In this document: piece after piece, positions 1 through 11,258 of the stretch
How the letters are laid out: each line of letters opens with the position of its first letter
Position numbering within the stretch: the first letter of the stretch is position 1
DNA from: Isoperla grammatica
Taxonomy: Eukaryota > Arthropoda > Insecta > Plecoptera > Perlodidae
Length of the DNA stretch: 64,000 nt
Direction of reading: 5' to 3'
NCBI GenBank assembly: GCA_945910005.1
Contig: OX246741.1
Span: 33,747,385 to 33,811,384, forward strand
Notes under the pieces: generated by a model
What the model was told of the DNA's origin: nothing
The model's database searches: none
The model's input: the letters and a program-made list of their open reading frames with translations, nothing else
Program-made: the position numbers and the translations under genes

Positions 1-364
1 ACATCGATTTCCATATAAAACATTAATTAATTATGATGAATTAATTGACAATTTAGTAAATATGACGATTGATTCGTGTATTGTCATTTAGAATACGTTT
101 GTGTGAAAATGTTCAACTCGATTTGACGTTGGAAAGTGGGTTAAACATCGATTTCCATATAAACCATTAATTAATTAAGTATGATGAATTAATTGACAAT
201 TTAGTAAATATGACAGTTGATTCATGTATTGTCATTAAAAATACGTCTGTGTAAAAACTTTCAGCTTGATTGGACATTTAAAAGTAGGTGGAATATCGAT
301 TCAAAGATTCATCGATTTCCATGTAAAACATTAATTAATTAACTATGATAAATTTATTGACAAT
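1..364. repeat. Tandem repeat, ~145-165 bp unit, interrupted by a transposon
   Basis: Three head-to-tail units begin with the motif ATCGATTTCCAT at about 3, 147 and 311. Each continues through ATTAATTAATTA, GACAATTTAGTAAATATGAC and a GTATTGTCATT segment. Spacing is 144 then 164 bp. The third unit stops at 364 (GACAAT) and resumes at 2706-2707, so it is split by the element at 365-2705. No coding potential is seen. Confidence 0.85.
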
Positions 365-620
365 AGGGAACTTGCACTTAACTTTGTAATGTGATTTTTA
401 AAATCTGTACACGATATTAACTGATATTTTGTTTTTACAATTTAAAAATCGAGTCATTCTACCCCTCAAAATAATAGTTTTAGTAGCGTACACTTTTTTG
501 GCGCGAAAAAACGGCCGCCGCCATGATGAATCGCTAGTGACGTTACATGATAGTAGTCTGCCGGTGTCGCGCAGTCGACTGCACGCGTTCGCCCACACCG
601 CTCATCGAACATTGTGCACT

Positions 621-830
621 ATGGAGACTAAAACATCTTCTGGCGCTTATAAGTGGTGCATAGTACCCATGTGTATTAACACAAGTGTAAAGACTCCAGA
701 GAAGATATTTGTGTGTGTGCCAAAAAACAATAAACGACGAAGACAGTGGTTGGAAGCAGCGAGACGAGATGTCAGTAAGAACCCTATATCAATGACATCG
801 ATGTTGTTTTGCTGCCAAGATCATTTCAAT
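621..830 (+). CDS. THAP zinc-finger exon (N-terminal, 70 codons)
   Basis: This first coding exon of a THAP protein starts at the ATG at 621 and runs 70 codons to a donor site, AAT|GTGAGT, at 830/831 (phase 0). Residues 13 and 18 are the first zinc-ligand cysteine pair (C-x4-C). W43 is the conserved tryptophan of the DNA-binding fold. C65 (after C64) and H68, in CCQDHF, form the closing C-x2-H. THAP domains are sequence-specific DNA-binding zinc fingers in host regulators and in several transposases. Reading through the donor gives 24 unrelated residues and a stop, so splicing is expected. It lies inside the 365-2705 transposon, so it most likely derives from a transposase or accessory gene. 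I see no matching downstream exon within the element, so it may be an orphan fragment. Confidence 0.75.
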
Positions 831-1721
831 GTGAGTTACAACTTCATTAGTATAGTTTATATATGCATATTGTCACCTAGTTTTGCAACCAATGTATAAC
901 AGGACTTGCTGGCAAAGACCGTTGGTAGGCCTACATATTTATATTGTTTTGAGAGAACGTTGTAGGCTTATCAACAACAGCGCTCACAGCATGAACCTGT
1001 GTTAGATATGTCATTAGGAGTATGATATTATTTTCGTCCATTTAGCTTGAAGACGATATGGAGAACTGGACGAGATATAATTTAATGGGTGGCCGACTAA
1101 AATGTAAAAACGACGTAATTCCCCTTATATTCGTTCATATAACACAGTGTGCGTTTGGATATGAGAAGTTCTGGCCGTCGTAATCACATTTACTGACATG
1201 CCAACACCAGATGCCAACAATAAATTACAGATCGCAATAATTATTTGAAAACCGATATCAACGTCGCATAGTTACATTTTATTTTGTTTTAAATTAGATA
1301 ATGAACTCAGTCTAGGGATTGGAAGGATAAACGTTTAAGCGTGTAGTGGTGGGTTAGAGGTTATTAAATTTGTCACAGGGTTAGCAACTGTAATTCAAGT
1401 TTTAAATAAAAAAAAAGAGGAATATAATAAAAATTGTGATTTAACATCTGCTTGATCCATAAACTAAGTATTGTTTACATTACAATGTTTTGGGTGGACA
1501 TCTGTAGGGAGGAGGGAGGGGGAAGTGTCCATGACCCTCATTATCCAAGCTCTCGAGTATCAACAAGACTTCAAGTGTCTTATTTGCAGCTGTGTGGGAG
1601 TACAAGGCCAAGGGATCATTTAAGAAGTGTTGGGACTACTAAACCAGCTCGATATCGTCACGAAATCTCCCTTTCGAGTGAACTGATCATTTCCCGCAAA
1701 GGAATTCGCCACCATAGGGTA

Positions 1722-1805
1722 CGTTCCGTAAATAGCTGAAAATGCTCAAGACACTTGGATGACGTCACTCATCCCAGCATCTTGAGCACCAATATTTTCG
1801 GAACG
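1722..1805. repeat. 84-bp imperfect palindrome with central TGACGTCA
   Basis: The left arm starts CGTTCCG and includes TGCTCAAGA; the right arm is its imperfect inverse, TCTTGAGCA to CGGAACG. The centre contains the full CRE/ATF palindrome TGACGTCA. CGTTCCGTAAA at 1722-1732 is the inverse of the TTTACGGAACG motifs at 2247, 2290 and 2331. These could be internal protein-binding sites of the element; function is not shown. Confidence 0.6.
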
Positions 1806-2705
1806 GTCAAATCACGGTAGTTGTCGGTGGCGTTACTTAAAATTAAATATTGGCAGGTGATAGGATTAAGGTTCTAGTGGCGTTGGTAAATGAAATCATT
1901 TCGTCAGATTCAGAAAGTTTTACGGCTTAGGCCTAGGCGTTAGCCCTCGTAGGTCCCTTGGCGGCCCTAACCTAAAAAAAATACCGATACATACATGCCC
2001 TAAACTGAACAATAGGGCTAGTTTCAAGATTATAAAATGTGTTTACTACGTATTATCTACTTCCTTCTTCTTCTGTAACACATATTACTGTGTAGGAGAG
2101 CGGGGACACAGGATTCCGCTAATGTAATTTGTAGTTTACCGCCTTTTTGATAATATGCTCGAGATGCTCGAACGAAATCCTCGGGCGTCTCAAGCCGAGG
2201 CCTTCGTTATCCTCGCTCAAGCGCGCTCAAAACACTTGGGATGCTATTTACGGAACGCTGGTTGCAGGCGTTTCAAGCATTCTAAGCCATTTACGGAATG
2301 GACAAAGCACGCTAAAGGCATATTCAACAGTTTACGGAACGTACCCATTAAACCATCTATCTGCGATAAATCTGTGCTGTTGGCCTTTGTAAAGCCTCCG
2401 TCTGTCATTTTACTGATAACAACACGACGTTGGGCGTGAATGATCGCTCATCGTGCACTGAAACACAGCTGTAGCAGTCGCGTGCTCGCAGGCCAAACCA
2501 TCATACTGCGTCACAGAGGCCGCCGACCAATCAGCGCGCGTTTCTTCGCGGCAAGAGGAAATTCAAATAAATGTGATATTCAATTCATTATTAGACCCGT
2601 TCAATAATAATTTAAAAAAAAAAACTTTTGCAAATGCAATTGTTGGACACCAGACTATAAAACTAAGTACTTGTTACACTAAAAAAAATCGTATGCATGT
2701 TCCCT

Positions 2706-2826
2706 ATTTAGTAAATATGACAGTTGATTCATGTATTGTCATCAAGAATACGTCTGTGTAAAAAATGTCAGCTTGATCGGACATCTAAAAGTAGGTGGAA
2801 TATCGTTTCAAAGATTCCGTCCAGAC
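2706..2826. repeat. Right half of the third tandem-repeat unit
   Basis: The sequence from the duplicated AT through TTAGTAAATATGACAG and the TCAGCTTGAT segment matches the second unit at about 209-309. It confirms that 365-2705 is an insertion. Confidence 0.8.
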
Positions 2827-2894
2827 AAACAAGGCAAGTTAATATAAGCGTTGTAAAAATGTTTTTCAACACGTGCGTTCTCAAGATAATACTT

Positions 2895-3018
2895 ATGGCG
2901 TTTTCCAGTTGGCTGCCCTCAGTGCGCACTGGTGCGCATATTAAACTGTTACACATTGTTGTTTTAATTGTTCAAGACGCATTCAGTGCGGTCCAGTGCA
3001 GCCATTGGAAAACGCAAT
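2895..3018. repeat. Fold-back MITE, ~124 bp
   Basis: The arms GGCGTTTTCCAGTTGGCTG and AGCCATTGGAAAACGC are inverted copies, extending inward with CAGTGCGCACTG against CAGTGCGGTCCAGTGC. There is no ORF. It is a MITE-like hairpin of unknown superfamily. Confidence 0.6.
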
Positions 3019-3020
3019 AA

Positions 3021-5013
3021 AAAAAAATAAAAAAAAACGTATATTTTGCGACGTTTAATGGTGAGACTATCCTATCGTTTGAATGTTTCGCTAGCAGTAT
3101 CGACATCACTTGGCTTCCTATAATGACAGCTTGAACCGTTCAGAGTTTCATTGTTGGCTGAATGCGGCACCGATTACACAAACACTCTAGTGTTCAGTTG
3201 GTCGCTCGTCAAACGCGTCTGTTAGCCTGTTTGCCCACCTGCATATATCGTCACAGCTGTGCAATCGATACAGAACACAACTACATCTAATAGAAGCTTT
3301 CAAACCCAAGCCTACAACAATACTTATATCTCTAGATCTTATCATTTATGTGTTTGTGTAACTGCTCCGTATAATAACAGTTTTGTTGTTTACTTTAACG
3401 GTGGTTTATTTTAACAATACACTATCATTGCTGCTAACTGTTTATATATTTATCTTTAAATATGGATTATTCGAGTGACGTCACATCAGTCGGCTATATT
3501 AGACACAAAAATGGGAATAATCATTTGAACTGTCAATAAAAGACGAATATGCATACAGAGAGTTAACACGTATATCTCCGATAACGTTAACGATGGTGTG
3601 TACCATTGTAAACTTAAATTGAAGAATGAGAAGACCTAGCAAAGATAAGAGACAGATAAGACAATTAAATTGTTTTACTTTTCCTCTGATATGTCAAAAT
3701 GAACTTGTTCATCCGAACTTTTAAAGAGAAATCACACGTATATACAGTATATTTTCCTTCATACTACCTAGCCCTGTATAATTGTATTTAATAAAACTTG
3801 AAGTAAAATATTTTCGTTATGATTTCCATATATTTCTTAAAACTGTAATAATATCAATAGGCTACATTTGATGAGTAGACCAATGGATTGATCCCTGGGC
3901 TGTTTCTTCTTGCTTGGTGACTAGTGAGTACATGCAACTTGTCAACGATAATATGGCCCCCTGCATCACATTAACTAAATTACGACATCAAAATAATACG
4001 CTGGGGCCCGGTATTTTGACAACACAATTATTTACACCGGGGCCAACTTTGTTTCTCCATGGAAACACGCTTCTGATTTGTGAACAAATTCAGTTCCGAG
4101 ATAAATATTTAGCGGTGCGTAGGTCTATTTATTTTTTATGAACAGATTGATCAAATTTACAAAACGGTTGATCTTTAGTCCAATTTTTCATTTTCGTAAT
4201 CTCCTCGTGGTTATAAAGTGGAGCGACTACACAAAGTTTTAAATCCGGAAAAGCGTTACCATAAGAATGAAACGCCTCGAGGTTTTCTTTGTGCGTGTTT
4301 GGACGAGTTTTAAGTAAAAAGACGAGTAATAATAAAGATCCTCGCGAGTTTGTGAGTGGGCTGCTGTGTAAACATGCAACTCCCTCAAGCCTGGAGAGTT
4401 CCCCAGCGCTCAACGCGCTCTCGAGCAGATCGCGGCAAACAAACGAACCTGGAAAGAACATCTTTTATCGAGAGACTTCAATTTATATAAGTGCGTCGTG
4501 TACTCATCGAGTTTATTCTCTACCGATACGGTTCTAAAATTGAAATAGGTTCTACACACACTGTTCATCTTACTAAACACGTGGACATAAAATCCGAATG
4601 GTAAAATGAATGTAGAAACGTAGTTAACATTTTAGTATGTGTTTAAAGACGTACTCGACAAATTGAAAAAACATTGCCAACGTTGCAAACATTGCAAAAC
4701 GCAGCCAACCACCAATCATTATGTATAAATGGGAACAAATAACAACAATACAAACAAATTAGTTCCTCTTACTGGAAAGTAGACGTTCAATTCACATTAA
4801 TTAAGTTGATACTTTCAAATTTATATATAATAGCTTAAAAAGCTTTGTCAAAAAACTAACAAAATCAACTGAAACCATTAAGTTTGATTCTCGCTTCACA
4901 TTCTTGTAAACGTTGCTGATCAACGTGTGCGTCATCCTTTGCTGTACTGAGGGTTGAGAAGAGATCAATCATAGTCTGTCTACCCTGAATACACTGCTTT
5001 CATTTCATAGTTT
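3021..5013. other. Non-coding DNA
   Basis: AT-rich sequence with no convincing gene. It contains a partial MITE of the CACGTGACGTCA family at about 3473-3625 and an AATAAAACTTGAA string near 3790 resembling the CTTGAA-tailed retrotransposon ends seen at 15.05 and 25.5 kb. Short ORFs at 3914-4537 have no domain features. Confidence 0.6.
3473..3625 (+). mobile_element. Partial MITE, CACGTGACGTCA family
   Basis: It contains GTGACGTCACATCAGTCGGC, then CTGTCAATA, AACACGTATATCTCCGATAA and a TGTACCATTGTAAA segment in the same order as the fuller copies at 10003 and 29795. The right half is lost or unrecognisable. Confidence 0.55.
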
Positions 5014-5672
5014 TGTAACAGTACCCACGCCCTCTTACTACACGGGTTGGTCTAGCTCAGCCGGGAAATAAACCAACACTTAGAAATTTGAGTTGTACTA
5101 TTAAATTATATTGTATCACATAGACAACGAATGCTCACAGTAAATAACTTGTCACAAATAGGTTTACAGACAGTACCAGCTCCAGTTATAGGTGAATCCT
5201 TCTTCTAACCTTGGTTTCTCAAGCAGGCGTCCATGGTAGGATTTCCAAGATGTCCTTCATGGTAGGTTGAATTCAGTGGTGGATCGTGTGTAACCGACGC
5301 TTCGAAAATCACCGTCCCATTTAACGGGGCAGGCGTAGTTGACGTCTGGGTAATACTAGTTTGGATAACTAGAGAAATCGTAAGGCTCAAAGACTCGAGT
5401 TCTTGAAGTTATTCCGTGTAGCTTTCAACACCACATCCTCTCTCTAGGCTTACTTTTCCACCATCTTCCTCTGTATTGTCCTTAGTTACCAGTCAACAAC
5501 CGTTGCTATGCAATGTAACAATGCTTGTTCTTTATTGATATAACCAAAGCTCTCTACAAATTCACATGTGCACAAAGTCACTGCATTCTAAGCACAGCCT
5601 AGTGGATAATGCACAAACTCACTGCATTCTAAGCACAGCCTAGTGGATAATGCATATAGATGGTACTTTACA
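5014..5672 (-). repeat. LTR (3' LTR in element orientation)
   Basis: 659 bp from TGTAACAGTACC to GGTACTTTACA, matching 7477-8135. A 41-bp direct duplication near 5578-5655 falls in U3 when read on the minus strand, a typical place for enhancer-like repeats. Confidence 0.92.
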
Positions 5673-5682
5673 ATACCCCTTC
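5673..5682 (-). promoter_or_regulatory. Polypurine tract
   Basis: Read on the minus strand this is GAAGGGGTAT, immediately before the 3' LTR, where plus-strand DNA priming is expected. Similar GAAGGGG or GGAAGGGG strings recur at about 5795, 5912, 5930 and 5971. Confidence 0.7.
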
Positions 5683-6250
5683 AAATTTTTTTATATTATG
5701 AATTTATTAATTGAGATTATAAAAAAATTTCAAAAAATTTATCTCCAACGTTCTCCACTTTTAAAAATTCCATGGTCGTAGGTCGTTCTATCATACCCCT
5801 TCCAAAAATAAAAAAAATGAAGATGACAAAATGTATCTATATTTGTTATATTTTTGTTAACATCAAAACTCAGAAATAAACCCTTTAAATCTATAATTGG
5901 AAAACCGCATTACCCCTTCAAATAGCCTCACCCCTTCTAAACCTGTAAACTATAACAATGTCGTTCACTGACCCCTTCAATTCAAATGCTAACATGAAAG
6001 TTTATGAAACCTGAAACCCGAATGACAGCACAATGCAATGTTAATAGTACAATACACTTCTAACAATTGGATATCAATCCCCTCTTCCAGAATCAACAAT
6101 TGTCAACAATTAACAATTTTAAATTGTTGATTAAAAAAAAAAACACATTAATAACTTTGCACCATAACCAACACCAACCTATAATCCTAGTAACAATGTT
6201 ACTACAGAGTCGACAACAATAGGCTACATTAGGGACCAAATCATCACCTG
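5683..6250 (-). other. Non-coding 3' internal region of the LTR element
   Basis: AT-rich stretch between the truncated integrase and the 3' LTR, with four further polypurine-like motifs and no ORF. It may be relic 3' untranslated sequence of the parent element. Confidence 0.6.
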
Positions 6251-7339
6251 TCAAAGAGATTCCATACATTGTTGACCTGTGTCAAAATAAACTGTCACTT
6301 TCTGTGAAATAGCCCGAGCTGTTTGTTGCTTTAACGTGTACAACGACACCAACTTTGAAAAAACATCAATGAACACCAGTTCATATCGTACCCCTCCAAA
6401 GCCTGTAGATAAAGGACCATCAGTTGCCACCAATTCACCAATGTTAGTAGGCAAAATAGGCTGAAAAATCCCATGTGACGTTCTATTTGCATGTTTCGTA
6501 CGTTGACATAAATCACAAAATGCAATCAACTTTCTATTCAATCGCGCCATATTACTGAAAAAGAAGTTCTCTAATAACACCATTAAACATTTTCTAGCAC
6601 CAAAATGACCAATCTCTTCGTGTACACTCATGATCACTTCCGACACCAGACATTGTGGAATACATAACCTCCAAATCTCCTTACTATTGTCCAATTTGAA
6701 GAACAACATGTTGTTGAAAATCATATAATTGCTATGAGCACCAACATTAGTATGAATATCACTCCAAATCGTTCCAAACTTATCATCTTTCTTCTGTAAA
6801 TCAGGCAATTGTCGAAATTTTTTACGCAATTCTGAACTAATTCCCACATCGGAACTTCCTTTTATTTCTCCGACCTTGTTTTCTACATCTCTTTTGAACT
6901 CCCCTATTTCCTCAATTATTTCATTGACCTTACCGCCAACCTTTACAACCTTATCTCCAATCTTTTCTGACCTACCTTTAAAATCCACTATCTCTTCTAC
7001 TAAACCACCTACTTTATTGTCAATAACCTCGATTTCATCCTCATCCTTAGTCCTCAAAGCTGTGAATTTAGTTTCCAACCCATAAAACATTTTATCACAT
7101 TTTTCATCAAAGCTTTTCTTCAATTCGGACTTCATTTCCCCCATTTCCTTCCGTATTCCCTCATTGTCGTTACGTAATCCCCGTATTCCCACATTCATAT
7201 CCTTCATATCACCATTCATCTTAATCATCATCTCCATTAAACTGTTCAAGTCAACAGACCTGATCTCTACCTCTTGAACACTCTCCTCTATACTCATATC
7301 TACTTCATTCTGAACCTCCTCCCCCTGCATCCTGTCCAT
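6251..7339 (-). pseudogene. Gag-like coiled coil fused to truncated retroviral-type integrase
   Basis: The ORF has 362 codons. Residues ~30-170 are charged, heptad-like and rich in K, E, D, I and V, as expected for a coiled-coil Gag N-terminus. Residues ~175-235 lead into the integrase H2C2 zinc-binding domain: H240 and H245 (HEEIGH), then C275 and C278 (CDLC). Residues ~298-337 start the rve catalytic core, with D307 in ATDGPL as the likely first catalytic aspartate and the family-typical FIDVFSKL at 323-330. The frame stops at 362, before the other two acidic catalytic positions. A full gypsy polyprotein would have protease, reverse transcriptase and RNase H between these parts, so this is a large in-frame internal deletion. 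It is probably not an active integrase. Confidence 0.85.
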
Positions 7340-7453
7340 AGTCAGCAGTGACTCTGCGAACGTTCAAATTAATCGAGCTTATAATTACACCTCAAATTTT
7401 TAAGTGTTTGGTTAAATTTTTTTGTTATCTCGGGGTAAATGCAATTAGTATGG

Positions 7454-7473
7454 GCCCCAGCGTTGGTGTGCCA
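7454..7473 (-). promoter_or_regulatory. tRNA primer binding site (Lys-like)
   Basis: On the minus strand, 3 nt after the 5' LTR, the sequence is TGGCACACCAACGCTGGGGC. It starts with the TGG that pairs with a tRNA CCA end and resembles, imperfectly, the lysine-tRNA type of primer site. Confidence 0.6.
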
Positions 7474-7476
7474 AAT

Positions 7477-8135
7477 TGTAACAGTACCCACGCCCTCTTA
7501 CTACACGGGTTGGCCTAGCTCAGCCGGGAAATAAACCAACACTTAGAAATTTGAGTTGTACTATTAAATTATATTGTATCACATAGACAACGAATGCTCA
7601 CAGTAAATAACTTGTCACAAATAGGTTTACAGACAGTACCAGCTCCAGTTATAGGTGAATCCTTCTTCTAACCTTGGTTTCTCAAGCAGGCGTCCATGGT
7701 AGGATTTCCAAGATGTCCTTCATGGTAGGTTGAATTCAGTGGTGGATCGTGTGTAACCGACGCTTCGAAAATCACCGTCCCATTTAACGGGGCAGGCGTA
7801 GTTGACGTCTGGGTAATACTAGTTTGGATAACTAGAGAAATCGTAAGGCTCAAAGACTCGAGTTCTTGAAGTTATTCCGTGTAGCTTTCAACACCACATC
7901 CTCTCTCTAGGCTTACTTTTCCACCATCTTCCTCTGTATTGTCCTTAGTTACCAGTCAACAACCGTTGCTATGCAATGTAACAATGCTTGTTCTTTATTG
8001 ATATAACCAAAGCTCTCTACAAATTCACATGTGCACAAAGTCACTGCATTCTAAGCACAGCCTAGTGGATAATGCACAAACTCACTGCATTCTAAGCACA
8101 GCCTAGTGGATAATGCATATAGATGGTACTTTACA
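7477..8135 (-). repeat. LTR (5' LTR in element orientation)
   Basis: 659 bp, essentially identical to 5014-5672, with the same TG/CA ends and the same internal 41-bp duplication. Confidence 0.92.
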
Positions 8136-10002
8136 GTTTGATGCAACTCACGAGAGATTGTCTGCTTCTAAAAGAGTTGCGGCGGTTGCGGGTTGCTGGC
8201 AAACATGAATGTGTCATAGCAAAGGCTGCCCATGTCTAGATTTTTGCAACATTGGTCACTGAAGGCATATGTTATAGGATATCAGCATTTTACAGATTAA
8301 AACTAACATTATTTTCATAATAAAAAAGAAAACAAAAATTATTAGTTTAAAGCCTAGTATTTCAATGTCCAGTTAAAATCTACTTTTCAGTAAATTGTTT
8401 TCACCATGACAACGGCCAATAGAAATAAACCAAACTTGGCTCACATGAAGATAAAGGTATTATTCAATTACTAATGCATTTTGTCGATTTATCTTACATA
8501 GTCTCCAAAGGTACAAGTTTGATTAGTAGTCGTCTCGATTAGCATCGTTGCCAATACATGAGACAAACCCAAATCTTCACCATCAATTCTTAGATGCAAA
8601 TATTTTATGAGAGTACGCGACAAAATTTCCAACTCAGCAGTTCTTGCGAAAGATAATATAACGCGAGGAAAGTGATTTTCCGGTGATTAGTTCCAAAATC
8701 GCGATTCTAGAAAAAGACAAAGAAGTTGGAAAGTCCCCCGGCGCGTCCAAGAAGCTTGCGATGTATAAATAAGCGGCGGGGACGTTTAGGTGGCGGATAA
8801 GGCATACGCGTCCCGACCCGCTATAAATAACTCGAGACCCAGATCGATCTGGCGCGAGGAACGATGTATCGACTCAAGGCGAGCCTCGTAATCGAGGTGC
8901 CACATCACTGGTCGAGCTGTCGAGATTTGACATCGACGGCCTAAGTTCACCATTGATTGATATCCAAGAATAATTCAGCAATTAATACTCGTTGTCTGAT
9001 CCAACTGCGTTAACTTTAGCTGATCCGAGGAACTCTTTCGCTCTTCTCTCTGAGAGAGAGAGATTGATTGATTGATTGATTGATTAAGGTCTTTTTATTT
9101 ATGGCGGGATTAAGGCCAGTGAGGCCTTATCTTCCATCAAACCATGCTATAAAAATACAAGAAACAAAATTCATAATGAAGAATACAAAAATTAAATACA
9201 AAATACAAAATACATAATACAAAATACACAATACAAAATACAAAATACAAGATGTAAGATACACAATACATGTCCAATTGTTATGATTTCAAATAAAATA
9301 ATTTTGAAAACAAAAAAGAATTAAATTTCACGAAAAATCCACGAAATAGGGGATTATTTATATTTTATATATTATTTTAAACTCATTCATTCATTGCATT
9401 CATACATTTATTTTAACTATAATGAAATAACAAAAGAAAGAAAGAAACAACGGGATTCAGTTTCCAAACACATTAACTTAATCTAGTTTGTACGAATTGA
9501 ACCGTCACGGTGAGAGAGAGAGAAAAAAAGTAAGAGAGAGTTTGATTGATTAATCGGCTATATTTATGTGGTATTGAGGCCAGTGTGACATATATTAACT
9601 CACATTCTTTTTACTACATTCATACAAATATAACATAGTAATATTACATTACGCAATGAGAGAAAGAGAGAAAAGTAGAGACGAAGACAACCTTTATCAG
9701 GTAGATGTAATCGGCCAAAGTAATCCCTATACGATTGATTCTGTACCCCTCGCGTAATCATTAAATATGATTACTGTTGCACTGTAATTACTCTTGGCTC
9801 AGTTAGATTAGAAATCGAATGAATATCCGAACACAACGTTTAGCTGTCCAGTTTGGGTTTAGGTTGTTTATTCCATGACAAGTGACAACTAGTCATGTAT
9901 TCAGGTAGGCAGACTTCTTCCCGAGATCACAGAAGTCTAACAGCGACCAGTGCATCGTGCAACAGGTGACGTCATCATAGAGATAACAGAATAGAGAGTA
10001 TA
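8136..10002. other. Non-coding DNA with repeat fragments
   Basis: No gene seen. It holds a SINE 3' fragment near 8528-8578 (CGTCTCGATTAGCATCGTTG) and a simple-sequence tract of TACAAAA-type units at about 9155-9260 next to a GATT microsatellite at 9062-9087. A second GATTGATT-linked fragment lies near 9541, probably the tail of an old minus-strand retroelement. Confidence 0.55.
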
Positions 10003-10339
10003 CACGTGACGTCACATCGGCCATATTGGAGGCCACCTATAGTACTATTTCAAGTTTCATGTAGCTGTCAATAGAGAAAAATCTATTATTTACGAGATAA
10101 TATGAGAGTTTGAACACGTGTATTTCCCGATAAAGTTTATGGAAATTATTGTGTGTGCCATTGTAAAAACAAAAAAAGTGGCCAAAATAAGAAAGTTTAT
10201 TTAATTTGCTTTTCAGTAATAATTGCAAAGCAAAGTTGGAGAACAGTTGAACCCTAACGCCAGCTGAAGCATTTAAAAACAATACAATACCAATCACATG
10301 GCATTGTGGCCTCCAGTATGGCCACCATGCGCAACGTGG
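10003..10339 (+). mobile_element. MITE, CACGTGACGTCA family (copy 2)
   Basis: About 337 bp. The left end CACGTGACGTCACATCGGCC and following GGAGGCCAC are inverted, imperfectly, as GTGGCCTCCAGTATGGCCAC near the right end. The interior matches the copy at 29795-30145 along its length. There is no coding capacity. The termini carry an E-box overlapping a CRE palindrome. Confidence 0.75.
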
Positions 10340-11258
10340 ACAAGATCATTGACCCCGGCACCTCCACCAAAGCTCTTATTCTCATCGCAGGCAAACCAAA
10401 CAACTTACAAAACACACCTCGACGTGGAAATACTTCAAAACATTCATCCACGTCTCTCTACAAAGCTGTGAAGTCAGTTTGTTTTCTATCAAACAAGTCT
10501 CTTGGTTTTATAACCAGGGAAATTGTTCACGTTTTATATTCATTCGCGTCTTATTTACAAGTTTTTTCGGTGTGAAAGAAAACGAAACAAAAGTTGAGAA
10601 TGTTTTTGAACTTTGAATTGAAGGGAATTCTTTGAGTTCTGAGGCCGTTCTTCATCTCTTTGTGAGAACCTCTCGAAGTTGATATAAAATATTCGCGGAT
10701 GGCTACAAGAGATATTCAATTCGTCTGTTTTTCTTTGGTGTAACCATGCACTTATGGTTGAACAGTAAAATAAATCCTATTTATAATATTTCCTTTCTTC
10801 CCAAAAACTATAGCAATTCTGTTTGTTAAAGAGGAGTGGTGAGACGCATTTTTTTAATATCAACTTCCAATGCGCCGAAACATCATAAACGAGCTGAATA
10901 ATTACACAGTGATATACGTATGCTGTCGTTTTACTTCAATTTTTACCGAGAATTTGAAGAATATAAACATTATTAACTTTGAACTATTATAGTCAAAAAC
11001 ACTTGAATTTTTAAGACTGGTTGGTCGTAATAAAGCGTTCAATTTATTAGATTGCTTGTCAATAATGTGCGCATTTGTTAATTATTTAATGATACTCATG
11101 TTTATGCATTTAAAAAATGATGTATAATCGACTGGTATGTTTTTGTATTTTGATATACACACGGAATACAATATAGTGATGTGAATAAATATGTATGATA
11201 TTTATCAAATAAAATGATTGTGATATCATTAAATACTGTGATAAATTATTTTACTATA
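10340..11258. other. Non-coding DNA
   Basis: AT-rich unique-looking sequence. The 89-codon ORF spanning 10306-10575 begins inside the MITE and has no recognisable domain. Confidence 0.6.

Larger units (their letters stand above)
365..2705 (+). mobile_element. THAP-bearing DNA transposon, non-autonomous, AT target duplication
   Basis: The 2341-bp element begins AGGGAACTTGCAC and ends with the inverse of AGGGAACATGCAT, giving 13-bp terminal inverted repeats with two mismatches. It is inserted in the third unit of the flanking tandem repeat. The uninterrupted site reads GACAATTTAG; here it reads GACAAT, then the element, then ATTTAG, so AT is duplicated. The interior holds one THAP exon (621-830), a palindrome with a central TGACGTCA (1722-1805), and three TTTACGGAACG-like motifs spaced 41-43 bp apart (2247, 2290, 2331). 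No DDE transposase core can be seen, so it is probably internally deleted. P elements also carry a THAP domain but make 8-bp duplications, so this is not P-like. From memory, THAP plus a 2-bp AT duplication and AGGG ends fits the ISL2EU group; that family name is inference. Confidence 0.75.
5014..8135 (-). mobile_element. Non-autonomous Ty3/gypsy-type LTR retrotransposon
   Basis: Two direct 659-bp LTRs flank a 1.8-kb interior. Both LTRs end TG...CA, and GTTT is duplicated at 5010-5013 and 8136-8139. Orientation is minus: a primer-binding-site-like sequence lies next to the right LTR and a purine-rich tract next to the left one. The only long ORF (6251-7339) fuses a coiled-coil Gag-like segment to an incomplete integrase. 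Protease, reverse transcriptase and RNase H are absent, so movement would need proteins from a full-length relative. The LTRs look almost identical (one difference noticed near 5051), which implies a recent insertion. Confidence 0.9.

Noticed and set aside
365..2705. P-element identity suggested by the THAP domain
   Set aside because: The target duplication is 2 bp (AT), not 8 bp, and the termini AGGGAAC do not fit my expectation for P elements.
5205..5390. Identical 61-codon ORFs at 5205-5390 and 7668-7853 (minus)
   Set aside because: Both lie in the LTRs; the duplication comes from the LTR pair and there is no domain.
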